A stretch of 64,000 bases of DNA, taken from an uncultured bacterium (GTDB lineage: Bacteria > Cyanobacteriota > Vampirovibrionia > Gastranaerophilales > Gastranaerophilaceae). Positions 33,295-41,942 of this stretch are shown here, piece after piece. Every line of letters begins with the position of its first letter. Position 1 is the first letter of the stretch. The notes beneath the pieces were generated by a model that was given only the letters and a program-made list of their open reading frames with translations, searched no databases and was not told the origin of the DNA. The translations under genes and the position numbers were made by a program. The DNA is taken from assembly GCA_949296425.1 (NCBI GenBank), contig CASFPN010000016.1, positions 1 to 64,000 on the forward strand, read 5' to 3'.

Positions 33295-35317
33295 ATCTTT
33301 CAAAGATTTTGCAGACTGGTACAATCTTGCAAAAGAAACAAATTTTAATGAATCAATTCTGCCTAAAAGGATTAAACTTGTTCCGGAAAGTTTGTTATCA
33401 AAGTATATTCATATTGATGACGATTTTGATAAACAAAAATCCTTCACAAATAGCGATGAAGTGCCTCATGAACTTGCAAATCTGCCGACAGGTATTTATC
33501 CGACTAAATATGGCTATTACAGTGTTTCAAATAGGAATAAGTGTGTTATCTTAAAAAGAAAATCTAATTTTATTTTTAAGGTTACAAGAAACGTTATTAG
33601 TAGCAGCATTAAGTTTGATGTCGAAAAATTACATAAAATTGAATTTCAAACTTTGCTCGACGGTAAACTTACAAAACCTTTAATTATGGCTGCTGATGAA
33701 CTAACTAAACCTGAAAACATAATGGAAAAATTAAAAACAACAGGTATTCATTTTTCCTGTCTTACAGCTGATGAATTAAAGTCTGTTTTATACATAGAAT
33801 ACAAAATTTGCAAAAGAAGTTTAAATGTCTTTGAAAATCCGGCTATTGCCCAAATTAATAATAAAAGTTACTGGCTATATAACAACGCCTGTTATGATAT
33901 CAAAGAAAACAAATTAATTGAGGCTGAAAAAGATTCATCTTTAAAACAAGGTGTTTTAAAGATTGATAGTCAGATTGAAATAGCGTTAAATCCGCCAAAA
34001 GGAATGAAAGTTCCTAATTTACCAAATAGGGAATTACTTGATTTAAAAAATCCAAAATACAAATACCTGCAAGAAACAGCAGAATTTTATAAGGATTATT
34101 TCAAAGACAAACCAGATTCAATAAATATTCTCGCAGCATCGCTCATAAGAAACACATTAGAGGTTTATAAAAACAGTATAGAACCATTTATGATTATTGG
34201 TAATGCAATTATGTCTCCCTTTGTAGACGTAGTTTATGAACAGCTTAAAGCATACCCTGTAAGCTACGGACACGGAGAAGCAAGAAGTGGTAAAAGCAAT
34301 ATTCTTGAATTAATAGCAAATCTTTTTGGTTACAATGCAAGTTTTATAAGCGGCGGTAACGATACCAGCAAAAATGTCATGCATAATATGGAACATTATA
34401 ATAAAACACCACTCCTTTATGCAGAAGTTGAAAGCAACATAAAAAGACAGTTTGCTGAAAACATAAAAGCTTTTTATGACCGCACACCAAGAAAAATAAT
34501 GAAAGGTTACGGGCAAGAACAAGATTTAAAAGCAATCAATGCAACTATTCACTTTACATCAAATGATTTGCTGCCTAATAATGAACAGACAATGACCAGA
34601 CTTATTTTTAGTGAATTTAAGCAAGATAACTTTGATTTCAAAAAGGCAATTCCATTCAATGTAATTAGAGATAATTTAATTGGCCTGATTTTACCTGAAA
34701 TCTTATTTTATCTTAACAATCCAGAATATATCAAGAAACTTATTGATTTAAATGACAAAAAAATTGAGATTATAGATAAGAAATCAAAAACATTAAGTAT
34801 TGACACAAGAAGCAGGAAAAATTTAGCTGTTGCAATGACAGGAATAGATTTACTGTTTAATGTAGCTAATTTGAATAAAGAAAAATGCAGTAATGATATA
34901 CAACAAATGCAAGAAAATTTAGTTGAATATTTAGCTCATTATGCAGAAGTTACTGAAACAAAAGACCATTTCTTGACTTTTATGGAAATTCTGACAGAAA
35001 TGTTTAGACAGTCAAAACTTAATACTAACCAAGACTACATCTTTAATTCTAAAGGGTTGGCAATATATTTAAACTCCATAATGCCTTCATTTAGACAAAC
35101 ATTAAAATCTACCTGCGAATTAGGCGAATATATCCCTAAAATTGCAGAAATAAAGAATTCTGCTAAAAAATATGGATGTTCATATGAAGTTGTAAATTTT
35201 AAGGGTAAATCTCAACGTGCACTCGTAATTCCATATACTGTTTCAGGTATTGATTACATTAGTTCTGTCATCTCAGCACGTAATGAAGAAATTAATCGAG
35301 CTGGGGAGGTGATATAA
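33281..35317 (+). CDS. Replicative helicase-like P-loop protein (DUF927-type)
   Basis: 678 aa. Residues about 320-460 form a P-loop NTPase with Walker A GEARSGKSN, an acidic strand LLYAEVES and a sensor-like IHFTSNDLLPN. The layout matches DUF927/phage-satellite helicases. The N-terminal 300 residues carry no motif I know. It overlaps the primase-like gene, as in combined primase-helicase modules of integrative elements, and is followed directly by the excisionase gene. Probable role: autonomous replication of the excised element. Confidence 0.7.
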   Translation: MKKNKSFKDFADWYNLAKETNFNESILPKRIKLVPESLLSKYIHIDDDFDKQKSFTNSDEVPHELANLPTGIYPTKYGYYSVSNRNKCVILKRKSNFIFKVTRNVISSSIKFDVEKLHKIEFQTLLDGKLTKPLIMAADELTKPENIMEKLKTTGIHFSCLTADELKSVLYIEYKICKRSLNVFENPAIAQINNKSYWLYNNACYDIKENKLIEAEKDSSLKQGVLKIDSQIEIALNPPKGMKVPNLPNRELLDLKNPKYKYLQETAEFYKDYFKDKPDSINILAASLIRNTLEVYKNSIEPFMIIGNAIMSPFVDVVYEQLKAYPVSYGHGEARSGKSNILELIANLFGYNASFISGGNDTSKNVMHNMEHYNKTPLLYAEVESNIKRQFAENIKAFYDRTPRKIMKGYGQEQDLKAINATIHFTSNDLLPNNEQTMTRLIFSEFKQDNFDFKKAIPFNVIRDNLIGLILPEILFYLNNPEYIKKLIDLNDKKIEIIDKKSKTLSIDTRSRKNLAVAMTGIDLLFNVANLNKEKCSNDIQQMQENLVEYLAHYAEVTETKDHFLTFMEILTEMFRQSKLNTNQDYIFNSKGLAIYLNSIMPSFRQTLKSTCELGEYIPKIAEIKNSAKKYGCSYEVVNFKGKSQRALVIPYTVSGIDYISSVISARNEEINRAGEVI

Positions 35318-35497
35318 ATGAATAACCTCTTAAATGTCCAGGATACAGCTAGATATCTTCAAGTATCAGTTAGCACTCTTTATCGCTGGGTTCATAGAAA
35401 AGAAATTCAGTATATCAAACTAGGTTCAAGAGTCCTCTTTTCAGCGGAAATTCTGGAAGAATTTATTAAATCTAATACGATTCAAGACACAGCCTGA
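35318..35497 (+). CDS. xis: Excisionase / MerR-type HTH protein
   Basis: 59 aa, MNNLLNVQDTARYLQVSVST then LYRWVHRKEIQYIKLGSRVLF: the HTH_17 excisionase fold (winged helix with the RxG-R-x-LF wing). RBS GGGGAGGTGATATAA. It starts one base after the helicase stop and lies 144 bp before the integrase, the usual position for a recombination directionality factor. Confidence 0.85.
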   Translation: MNNLLNVQDTARYLQVSVSTLYRWVHRKEIQYIKLGSRVLFSAEILEEFIKSNTIQDTA

Positions 35498-35514
35498 TAA
35501 AAGCATGGCTCCGT

Positions 35515-35558
35515 GAGCACCGTGCCGCCTCGTTGGTACGGTGCTCGCCCCTTAGGGG
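35515..35558. other. GC-rich double hairpin between xis and int
   Basis: GAGCACCGTGCC (35515-35526) pairs with GGTACGGTGCTC (35535-35546) over 12 bp with one G-U; immediately after, CCCC-TTA-GGGG forms a second stem. No T-run follows, so it is a poor terminator. It stands out strongly in AT-rich DNA and could be an attenuator, a recombination site or a transfer/replication nick site. Confidence 0.6.
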
Positions 35559-35641
35559 AAAATAAGTTAGCAAAAGTTAGCGAAAGGGCTTACAAATCCA
35601 CTAAAACACGTTAAATTAAAATTAAAAGAAAGTTTGACAAT

Positions 35642-36757
35642 ATGATTGATTCAATAAGAAAAGACCCGAAAACAGGCAAATGGGAATTTGATTACAAAGA
35701 CCTGAAAGGCAAAAGAAAAACAAAAAAAGGTTTTAAAACCAAAGCAGAAGCTGAAAGAGCACAGGCAAAACGCTTTGAAGAATTGAATAAAGGTATTAAC
35801 CCTATAAACAAAAAAACAACGATAAAAGAAGCTGGAGACCTTTATTTAAGGCTTCACGCAAGTACAAACTGCAAGCCCTCAACCTATCAAACTTATCAAG
35901 GCTACTTAAATAATGTAATTGTTCCATTTTTTGGGAACTTAAACATAAATGAAATCAGCCCTATTCTTATTAAAGAATTTATGAAATATATGCAGGACAA
36001 AGGCAGAGTAAATGCAACTGTAAATAAATACATTAAATTCATAAGTGCAATTTATAATTTTATGATTGATAGCGATATTGCTGTAAGAAACCCTCTTGCT
36101 CGTGTAAAATCCCTCAAAGAAGTAAAGAATAAAAAGATTCGAGCTTTATGTACAGAAGAAGTTCAAGCACTACTTTCTAAAACTAAAAAGATTTATCCCG
36201 ATTTTTATCCCCTTTTATTCACTGCCATATTTACCGGCATGAGACAAGGTGAGTTAATGGCTTTAACCTGGGATTCTATAAATTGGGTCACAAAGAAAAT
36301 TACAATTGATAAAAACTATACGCACGGCAAATTAGGAACTCCTAAAACTGGCAAGATAAGAATAATTGATATGTCAGATGAATTAGCTAAAGTTCTTAAA
36401 GAATGGCGATTAGCTTGTCCGAATAGTGAATATAATTTAGTATTTCCAAATAATGAAGGTAATTATCAAAGTGCTGAAAATATGTTAAAAAGAAGGTTCT
36501 TAACTGCTTTAAATCGAGCAGGAATCGATAAAATAAGATTTCACGATTTAAGACACACTTATGCAAGTTTACTCCTTGCTAATGGAGCACCAATGAAATA
36601 TGTTCAATATCAGCTTGGCCATTCATCAATAACTATGACTATGGATTTATACACACACCTCTTGCCAGAAGTTAATGACAAGTGTGTTAACTTGCTGAAT
36701 AATATCGTAACTCAAACTATTGAGCAAAAAGAAAATGTTAAAATGTTTGGGACGTAG
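35642..36757 (+). CDS. int: Tyrosine integrase of the tRNA-fMet element
   Basis: 371 aa. N-terminal arm-binding domain (KWEFDYKDLKGKRKTKKGFK), SAM-like core-binding domain (about 60-150), and a catalytic domain with R201 (TGMRQGELMAL), a Lys near 235, H301-x-x-R304 (FHDLRHTYAS), H327 (LGHSS) and nucleophile Y337 (DLYTHL). Tn916/phage Int type. It lies 830 bp from the attachment core in the initiator tRNA gene and is its obvious recombinase. Confidence 0.96.
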   Translation: MIDSIRKDPKTGKWEFDYKDLKGKRKTKKGFKTKAEAERAQAKRFEELNKGINPINKKTTIKEAGDLYLRLHASTNCKPSTYQTYQGYLNNVIVPFFGNLNINEISPILIKEFMKYMQDKGRVNATVNKYIKFISAIYNFMIDSDIAVRNPLARVKSLKEVKNKKIRALCTEEVQALLSKTKKIYPDFYPLLFTAIFTGMRQGELMALTWDSINWVTKKITIDKNYTHGKLGTPKTGKIRIIDMSDELAKVLKEWRLACPNSEYNLVFPNNEGNYQSAENMLKRRFLTALNRAGIDKIRFHDLRHTYASLLLANGAPMKYVQYQLGHSSITMTMDLYTHLLPEVNDKCVNLLNNIVTQTIEQKENVKMFGT

Positions 36758-36758
36758 T

Positions 36759-37487
36759 TTAGTTATATACCAAATTATAGCCCTTTTCTGTCAAGAAATG
36801 ATTACCATTATTTTCCTCTAAAACACCTTCATTTACGAGCAAATTAACAGTTTCTTGTAAATATTTTTTTATATGCGGAGGTTGTTTCATTAACAAAAAC
36901 ATAACACTACGCCAATTAATAGCATGACCAACATCATAATTAAAATCTCTAATATGTTCAAGCATAAATTCTTTTGTTTGTTTTAGAAAAGTATTTGTTT
37001 CATCATTTTTTATTACATTTTCGTTATTACCTATAGGAATTTTTTCTGATTCTAAACCTTTTATTTTATTAATTTTTAATTTAACATTTTTACATATTTC
37101 ACTCATTTCCATGTCTGATTTACCAGCCAAAAGACCTGCTAAAATTGGAGATTTATCGCATATTTCTTTTTGTGTAATTTTGTGCCAAATAGGAATTATC
37201 AAGTTTTTACCAGAACTATTCTTTTTAGCAACAAGCCCGTCAAGTTCTGTTTTAGGCCAATCTTTATTAAAAAAATTATGACTTAATACGACGATTCCTG
37301 CTACAGAATTTGCAAGCCCAAAATCTATTGACTCTCTTAAACTATCTCCCCATAATAGTTCAAATTCATCATACCAAACATTTAAACCAGCTTTTTTAAG
37401 ATTATTAGCTAATTCACGCACAAAATCATCCTTATCCTCGGATGCATGTGATATAAAACAGTCATATTTATTATCAATATCAATCAT
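36759..37487 (-). CDS. TIR-domain protein, probable anti-phage effector
   Basis: 242 aa. N-terminal TIR domain (1-140): YDCFISHASEDKDDFVRELA, LNVWYDEFEL, VAGIVVLSHNFF, and the catalytic Glu (E81) in WPKTELDGL, which in active TIRs cleaves NAD+. The C-terminal 65 residues look like a small winged helix (LLVNEGVLEENNGNHFLTEKGYNL). It is convergent with int, their stop codons about one base apart, and is the last gene before the right att site. An NAD-depleting defence role follows from family knowledge; no sensor partner is adjacent. Confidence 0.88.
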   Translation of the reverse strand: MIDIDNKYDCFISHASEDKDDFVRELANNLKKAGLNVWYDEFELLWGDSLRESIDFGLANSVAGIVVLSHNFFNKDWPKTELDGLVAKKNSSGKNLIIPIWHKITQKEICDKSPILAGLLAGKSDMEMSEICKNVKLKINKIKGLESEKIPIGNNENVIKNDETNTFLKQTKEFMLEHIRDFNYDVGHAINWRSVMFLLMKQPPHIKKYLQETVNLLVNEGVLEENNGNHFLTEKGYNLVYN

Positions 37488-37545
37488 TATTTACCTCTTT
37501 TAATTTCTTTGCAACTTTTTTGCAACTTTTGCTTATTTTTACACT

Positions 37546-37584
37546 AAAAAAGGGTTCAGCAAATTGGCTGAAACCCTTTAAAAA
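37546..37584 (-). terminator. Element-borne terminator downstream of tRNA-fMet
   Basis: On the minus strand TTAAAGGGTTTCAGC / GCTGAACCC with a one-base bulge, then TTTTTTAG. It lies just inside the element and ends tRNA transcripts after integration. Confidence 0.75.
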
Positions 37585-37588
37585 TAAT

Positions 37589-37665
<77 letters not shown>

Positions 37666-37752
37666 ATTTTTATTTTACATTTCATTATGTAACGCTAAAT
37701 TTTAAATTGCAACCTTTTTGTTAAAATTTTATTTTAATATTTATACAATTTT

Positions 37753-38160
37753 TCATACTTTATCGTGAGATTTGTTCATAGGATTCCAACTGTCCTGAAG
37801 GTTATATTTTATTATATTATCATAAAAATTTTCTTTATATTCCAGTAAAGACAGTTGTTCAGTAAGTTCCTTTATTTTCTCTTGAGTTTTTAATCTTGTA
37901 TCTGTTATTATTTGAAATCTTTCTTTTATGGTGGAATCACCTATCACGCAAAGATCTATATATTTTTTTACTGATTTGGAATCCATACCAACCAATCTAA
38001 GGCATTTTACTATTTTTACCCATTCCAAGTCACTGTCCTCAAACAGTCTTACATTACTTTCACTGCGTTTTATAAAAGGGAAAAAACCACTTTTTGCCCA
38101 GTATCTTACAGTATGCTCTGATACTCCTGTTTTGATCGCGACTTCCTTTATTGTGTACAC
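37753..38160 (-). CDS. MerR-family transcriptional regulator
   Basis: 135 aa. N-terminal winged HTH (TIKEVAIKTGVSEHTVRYWAKSGFFPFIKRSESNVRLFEDSDLE), then a dimerisation coiled coil (about 75-120, IKELTEQLSLLEYKENFY). No Cys signature for metals, so probably of the organic-ligand or redox subtype. It lies 15 bp after a carboxymuconolactone decarboxylase-like gene on the same strand, which may be its target. Confidence 0.88.
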   Translation of the reverse strand: MYTIKEVAIKTGVSEHTVRYWAKSGFFPFIKRSESNVRLFEDSDLEWVKIVKCLRLVGMDSKSVKKYIDLCVIGDSTIKERFQIITDTRLKTQEKIKELTEQLSLLEYKENFYDNIIKYNLQDSWNPMNKSHDKV

Positions 38161-38174
38161 AAAACCTCCTGTTT

Positions 38175-39065
38175 TTATTTAGCAAAAACTTCTTTGGCTG
38201 TTCTTAGTGCCGCAAGAGTATTAGGGAAACCAACATAAGGAAGACATTGGATAATAGCTGCTGTTATAGTCTCTTTTGTGTTTCCTGCTTTCAAATTTCC
38301 TTTTATGTGACTTTTCAAAACCGCTGTATCACCTGTTGTAACAAGAATACTTATAACTAATAATTCTCTAGTTTTTAAATCTAAACCGTCACGGGAATAA
38401 AAATCTCCGAAACAAACTTCTGTTAAAAATTTTGAAACATTAGCACCCATATTTTCCGGGAGTCCTTTCATTGACTCTTCTATTTCCTGACCATAAAGTG
38501 GTTTTTGAATTGCCTCTCCTTTTATAAATCTTTCTTCTTCCGAAACTGTCACTGTTGATTTCAATGGTGTTTTAACACCTCTTTCTTTAAAAACTTCATT
38601 AAGAATGTTCAATGCATTTAGAGTTTTCGGGAAACCTATAAACGGAGCAAGTTGATAAATTGCTTCTCTTAATTCAACAGGCTCAACCCCTACATTTAAA
38701 GCCGCATTAATATGCGCTTTTAACTGCGGCAAAGTCTGCTGGACAGCCAAAGAGGTTACTGTCAGCATCTCTCTTGTTTTAATATCAAGTTCACCAACTG
38801 TAAACACTTCTCCAAAAATATATTTTTGCAAAATTGCCATCATTTCAGGATCATCACCGGTTGAAGGAAGTGCTTCACCTTTAAATAACTCTTTATAATT
38901 CTTCTTACAAATATCTGTTCTTGACATGTTTTTATCTCCTTGATTAATTGTCCGAGCAAACACAGAATTTGTTTGTAAGATTATAACAGCCATAAATAAT
39001 ACAAATATTTTTTTTACACTGTGTCTGGTTTGCATAAATTTTAAAAACGTATCTATATCTGCCAT
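38175..39065 (-). CDS. Exported double carboxymuconolactone-decarboxylase-domain protein
   Basis: 296 aa. An N-terminal hydrophobic segment (KKIFVLFMAVIILQTNSVFA) looks like a signal peptide after a short cytosolic lead. Two CMD/AhpD-like domains follow (about 70-150 and 195-290), each with the KTRE(M/L)LxVxS helix and an FPKTLNAL / FPNTLAAL end. The Cys pair of true AhpD is absent, so peroxidase partner activity is unlikely. It shares orientation with the MerR gene downstream. Confidence 0.82.
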   Translation of the reverse strand: MADIDTFLKFMQTRHSVKKIFVLFMAVIILQTNSVFARTINQGDKNMSRTDICKKNYKELFKGEALPSTGDDPEMMAILQKYIFGEVFTVGELDIKTREMLTVTSLAVQQTLPQLKAHINAALNVGVEPVELREAIYQLAPFIGFPKTLNALNILNEVFKERGVKTPLKSTVTVSEEERFIKGEAIQKPLYGQEIEESMKGLPENMGANVSKFLTEVCFGDFYSRDGLDLKTRELLVISILVTTGDTAVLKSHIKGNLKAGNTKETITAAIIQCLPYVGFPNTLAALRTAKEVFAK

Positions 39066-39162
39066 AATTTAACCTGAAATATAATAAAAATAATTATCAT
39101 ATATTGTAAAAAATAGCAAATACTTATAATTTATGGTTAATATACCTTAAAGGCATAATGAA

Positions 39163-41028
39163 CTAAACTTTTGCGCTTTTATATTTTTGTCTTGTAAGTT
39201 TTCCGTATTGTTGCACTTTTGCTTCATAAAGATGATTATAATATCTTCTTGCATCAACAGCTCTATATTGCGGATTAGCTTTTTTTTCAGCTGCAATTCT
39301 AGCTTCGGCCTTATCTATAATTGCTATTATATCTTTAATTTCAAACATACGAGTGTTATCTGCATTACGTTTTTTTAGCAAATAGTTAACAAGTTTTCTG
39401 TTATTTCCATTAATTCTTGTATAAAGAGCAAGCACATCAATATTTGAAGAATTGCTTCTCAACTTTCCTACAGCCCTATCAGCTTTTCTTGTATCAGCTA
39501 CTGAATCGAAAATTTCAGGAAGCATCCCCAGACGTATTTTTGTAGCACCAGCTGCAAAAACAGATTTTTGTCTATCAAATGTTTTTGCACCAAGTTTTTT
39601 GGTAATAAAAGACAAAATATTTTCAATAACAGCATTTCTTTCTGATTTTCTGTCCCTTGCCGGTTTTATTTCATTTTGCCGGGAAATAACATTTGGCTCA
39701 ACTTTCGATTCGACTTTTGGTTCGACTTTAGGTGCTATTCTTGTATCATTTTTTTTAACAGGGACAAACGGCGTGTCCTTTGTAAGTTTATCGCGGATAA
39801 TATCAAAGAAATTCCTTATTCTTACAACCATATGGCGGATAAATCGGGTTCTGTCTTTACCGTAATATTTTTCTTTTTCTTTTCTTAATAATTTTATACT
39901 TGCTGTTTCAAACAGAGGATTTTTTATTTGTGAATTCAGGGTTTCAATCCTTTTTTCCGGAGCAACTAAAGAAATAATTCGAAAAGCATTTTTCCGGAAT
40001 ATATTTAATTTTTTTGAAGGAACATTATCCAGAATTTCATTTATTTCTTTAGGAGTTAATCCTGAAGCTTCCAACTCTGCCAATGATTTAGCAAGAAAGC
40101 GTTTTGCGTTTTTGTCATTGTCAATTCTGTCAAATAATCTGCTGAGTTCTGAAATCTGAATATTAGTTTTATCAGATGAAAATTTGTATACAGAATTTTT
40201 TACAGCCTGAACAAGCGCAAGTCTTAATTTAGCATTTTCTTTTGACGTAGTTCTGATAATATTCATAATATCTGCATCATTACCGTTCTGCAGCATATTT
40301 AAAGACAAATGGAAATTTTCGGAAATACAGCGAAGCAAATTTTCGTTTTCCGGAGAATAATAAATAATAAAGTTTTCCGCATTCAAAATGTCAGTTTGCG
40401 GCAATGGGAAATTTTGTCTGATTCTTTTATTTCTCAAAGTTTTATCATATAAATGCCCGTAAAAAGTTCCTGATTCATACATATCATCAAGCTGTTTTAC
40501 AACCCCTTGATTATCTTTATTTAAAATAAGATATGATCTATATTTTTTAAAATGTCTTATATACTCTTTGCTATTAGGGGACTCTAATAAATCTGCAATC
40601 AAATCTTGATTAGCGTTTACATTACTGTGAAAAATTTCCTCGTAAATTCTTTTCACAAAGTTAAGACGTTTTTTGCTGTTACCGAAATTTGTTAAAATCC
40701 TGTCCAAAAATTTAAAAGAGCTGCTGAAATGATGAATTATATATTCATGAATTGGACGGGGGCGTCTTATTTTCTTAAAAATATTAATAACAAAATTCGG
40801 ATTTTCCCTGTCCTGCAGGTTTCTTTCAAAATTATGATTATTATAACTGTCAACTAAATAATTCATAAAATTTATTTTTTTTATTGAAGCCCTTTTAGTC
40901 AAAGGGGTAATATCTTCTGATCTCATAGACAGAATTGATACTGCTCTGTCACGACAAATTCTGCGGGCTCTTTTTAACAAGCCATATTTACCAGTAAATG
41001 ATATATTGTTATCAATTGTGTTATTCAT
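39163..41028 (-). CDS. Large basic helical protein with early ISFTGK motif
   Basis: 621 aa, family unknown. It begins MNNTIDNNISFTGKYGLLKR. The body is helical and rich in Lys/Arg/Asn. A low-complexity linker near 435-465 repeats KVEPKVESKVEP before a last helical domain (NAVIENILSFITKKLGAKTF). No signal peptide or membrane segment. The SFTGK start is shared with the two proteins at 1.6-3.2 kb, so these may have a common targeting signal. Confidence 0.65.
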   Translation of the reverse strand: MNNTIDNNISFTGKYGLLKRARRICRDRAVSILSMRSEDITPLTKRASIKKINFMNYLVDSYNNHNFERNLQDRENPNFVINIFKKIRRPRPIHEYIIHHFSSSFKFLDRILTNFGNSKKRLNFVKRIYEEIFHSNVNANQDLIADLLESPNSKEYIRHFKKYRSYLILNKDNQGVVKQLDDMYESGTFYGHLYDKTLRNKRIRQNFPLPQTDILNAENFIIYYSPENENLLRCISENFHLSLNMLQNGNDADIMNIIRTTSKENAKLRLALVQAVKNSVYKFSSDKTNIQISELSRLFDRIDNDKNAKRFLAKSLAELEASGLTPKEINEILDNVPSKKLNIFRKNAFRIISLVAPEKRIETLNSQIKNPLFETASIKLLRKEKEKYYGKDRTRFIRHMVVRIRNFFDIIRDKLTKDTPFVPVKKNDTRIAPKVEPKVESKVEPNVISRQNEIKPARDRKSERNAVIENILSFITKKLGAKTFDRQKSVFAAGATKIRLGMLPEIFDSVADTRKADRAVGKLRSNSSNIDVLALYTRINGNNRKLVNYLLKKRNADNTRMFEIKDIIAIIDKAEARIAAEKKANPQYRAVDARRYYNHLYEAKVQQYGKLTRQKYKSAKV

Positions 41029-41117
41029 TTTTATACTCCTTCATATTTGAATAAAATCCGTAAAAAAAATTTTTTGCTAGTAAAAGATAATATATTAATT
41101 ATTTGATTTTGTTAACT

Positions 41118-41170
41118 GTAAAAGAACACATGGTTTGATTATATTGTACAGACAGTTTGATTATTTCATC
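41118..41170 (+). repeat. 52-bp dispersed repeat, copy 3
   Basis: Nearly identical to 18038-18090 (GTAAAAGAACACATG, TTTGATTATATTG, CAGTTTGATTATTT). Directly precedes the fragment described at 41171-41306. Confidence 0.75.
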
Positions 41171-41306
41171 ACTTACAACAGTAAAATCGGGCACAGACGA
41201 GATTCCTAGTAACATAAAATACTTATCCTCTAGAATGAAAATATTTAAAGACTTAGATAAAGCACAAAGTGTTACTGAATACCGAGATAAATATTATGAA
41301 ATTTAA
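41171..41306 (+). pseudogene. Fragment of a paralog of the 624-aa helical protein
   Basis: One frame reads SGTDEIPSNIKYLSSRMKIF then KDLDKAQSVTEYRDKYYEI and stops at 41304. It aligns with NIEEIRYLASKMRIFSEM..SDYYKI in the 18171-20045 protein. It has no start codon or flanking domains, and is bordered by the same 52-bp repeat (left) and the same SDGYxLVL-coding scrap (right, about 41327-41365). A deletion remnant of a third family member. Confidence 0.7.
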
Positions 41307-41431
41307 GAATACAATATCAAGCAGCTTCCGACGGTTATAAATTAGTGTTGTCAGGGTATTAATCATGATTTACATATGATAACTTTAAAAGCAAACTGTA
41401 CTTTAAATGTAATTAACTTTACTGAAAAAAC

Positions 41432-41467
41432 AAAAAGTGTTTCAATACTATTTTGAAACACTTTTTT
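41432..41467 (-). terminator. Terminator of tRNA-Arg
   Basis: AAAAAGTGTTTCA pairs with TGAAACACTTTTTT. On the minus strand it follows the tRNA 3' end by 7 nt and is trailed by a T-run. Confidence 0.8.
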
Positions 41468-41473
41468 AAATCT

Positions 41474-41547
<74 letters not shown>

Positions 41548-41683
41548 ACCAAACAGCTATCAGCAACTTTTATATTAACAAAAAAAGATTTTTTTTCAAG
41601 TTTTTTGTAAAGATTTAAAAAACGGCAATAAAATTAATGTTTTAAAAATTAAATATGTTAACCTCTATATGAGAGGTAAAAAT

Positions 41684-41884
41684 ATGCAACAATTAACAAA
41701 AAGAGAAAAAACTATTCTAAGACTTATTACACAAGGTTACAGGTATGCGCAAATAAGTAAAATTATCTATGTGAGTACTCACACTGTCAAAGCACACATT
41801 AGTGCAATAATCAGAAAACTTAATGCAAAAAACAGAACTCATGCTGTTTATATTGCAGTTGTAAGCCATCTGCTCGATGAATAA
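41684..41884 (+). CDS. HTH-only LuxR/GerE-type regulator
   Basis: 66 aa from the ATG at 41684, with GAGAGGT upstream; an in-frame ATG at 41669 lies before the RBS. The whole protein is one LuxR-type HTH (LTKREKTILRLITQGYRYAQISKIIYVSTHTVKAHIS). No receiver or ligand domain, so control must come through partner binding or abundance, as with GerE. It precedes amiC on the same strand with a 58-nt gap and could act on envelope genes. Confidence 0.85.
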   Translation: MQQLTKREKTILRLITQGYRYAQISKIIYVSTHTVKAHISAIIRKLNAKNRTHAVYIAVVSHLLDE

Positions 41885-41942
41885 ATCGTTACAATTTGAT
41901 AGCTAATCTTACTCGTTATATAATAAAAGTGAGATTAGATTT

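Larger units (their letters stand above)
41029..41473. other. Gene-free stretch: repeat, paralog fragment and tRNA terminator
   Basis: Holds the 52-bp repeat, the paralog fragment and a terminator. The remainder (41029-41117, 41366-41431) is AT-rich without visible features. Confidence 0.6.
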
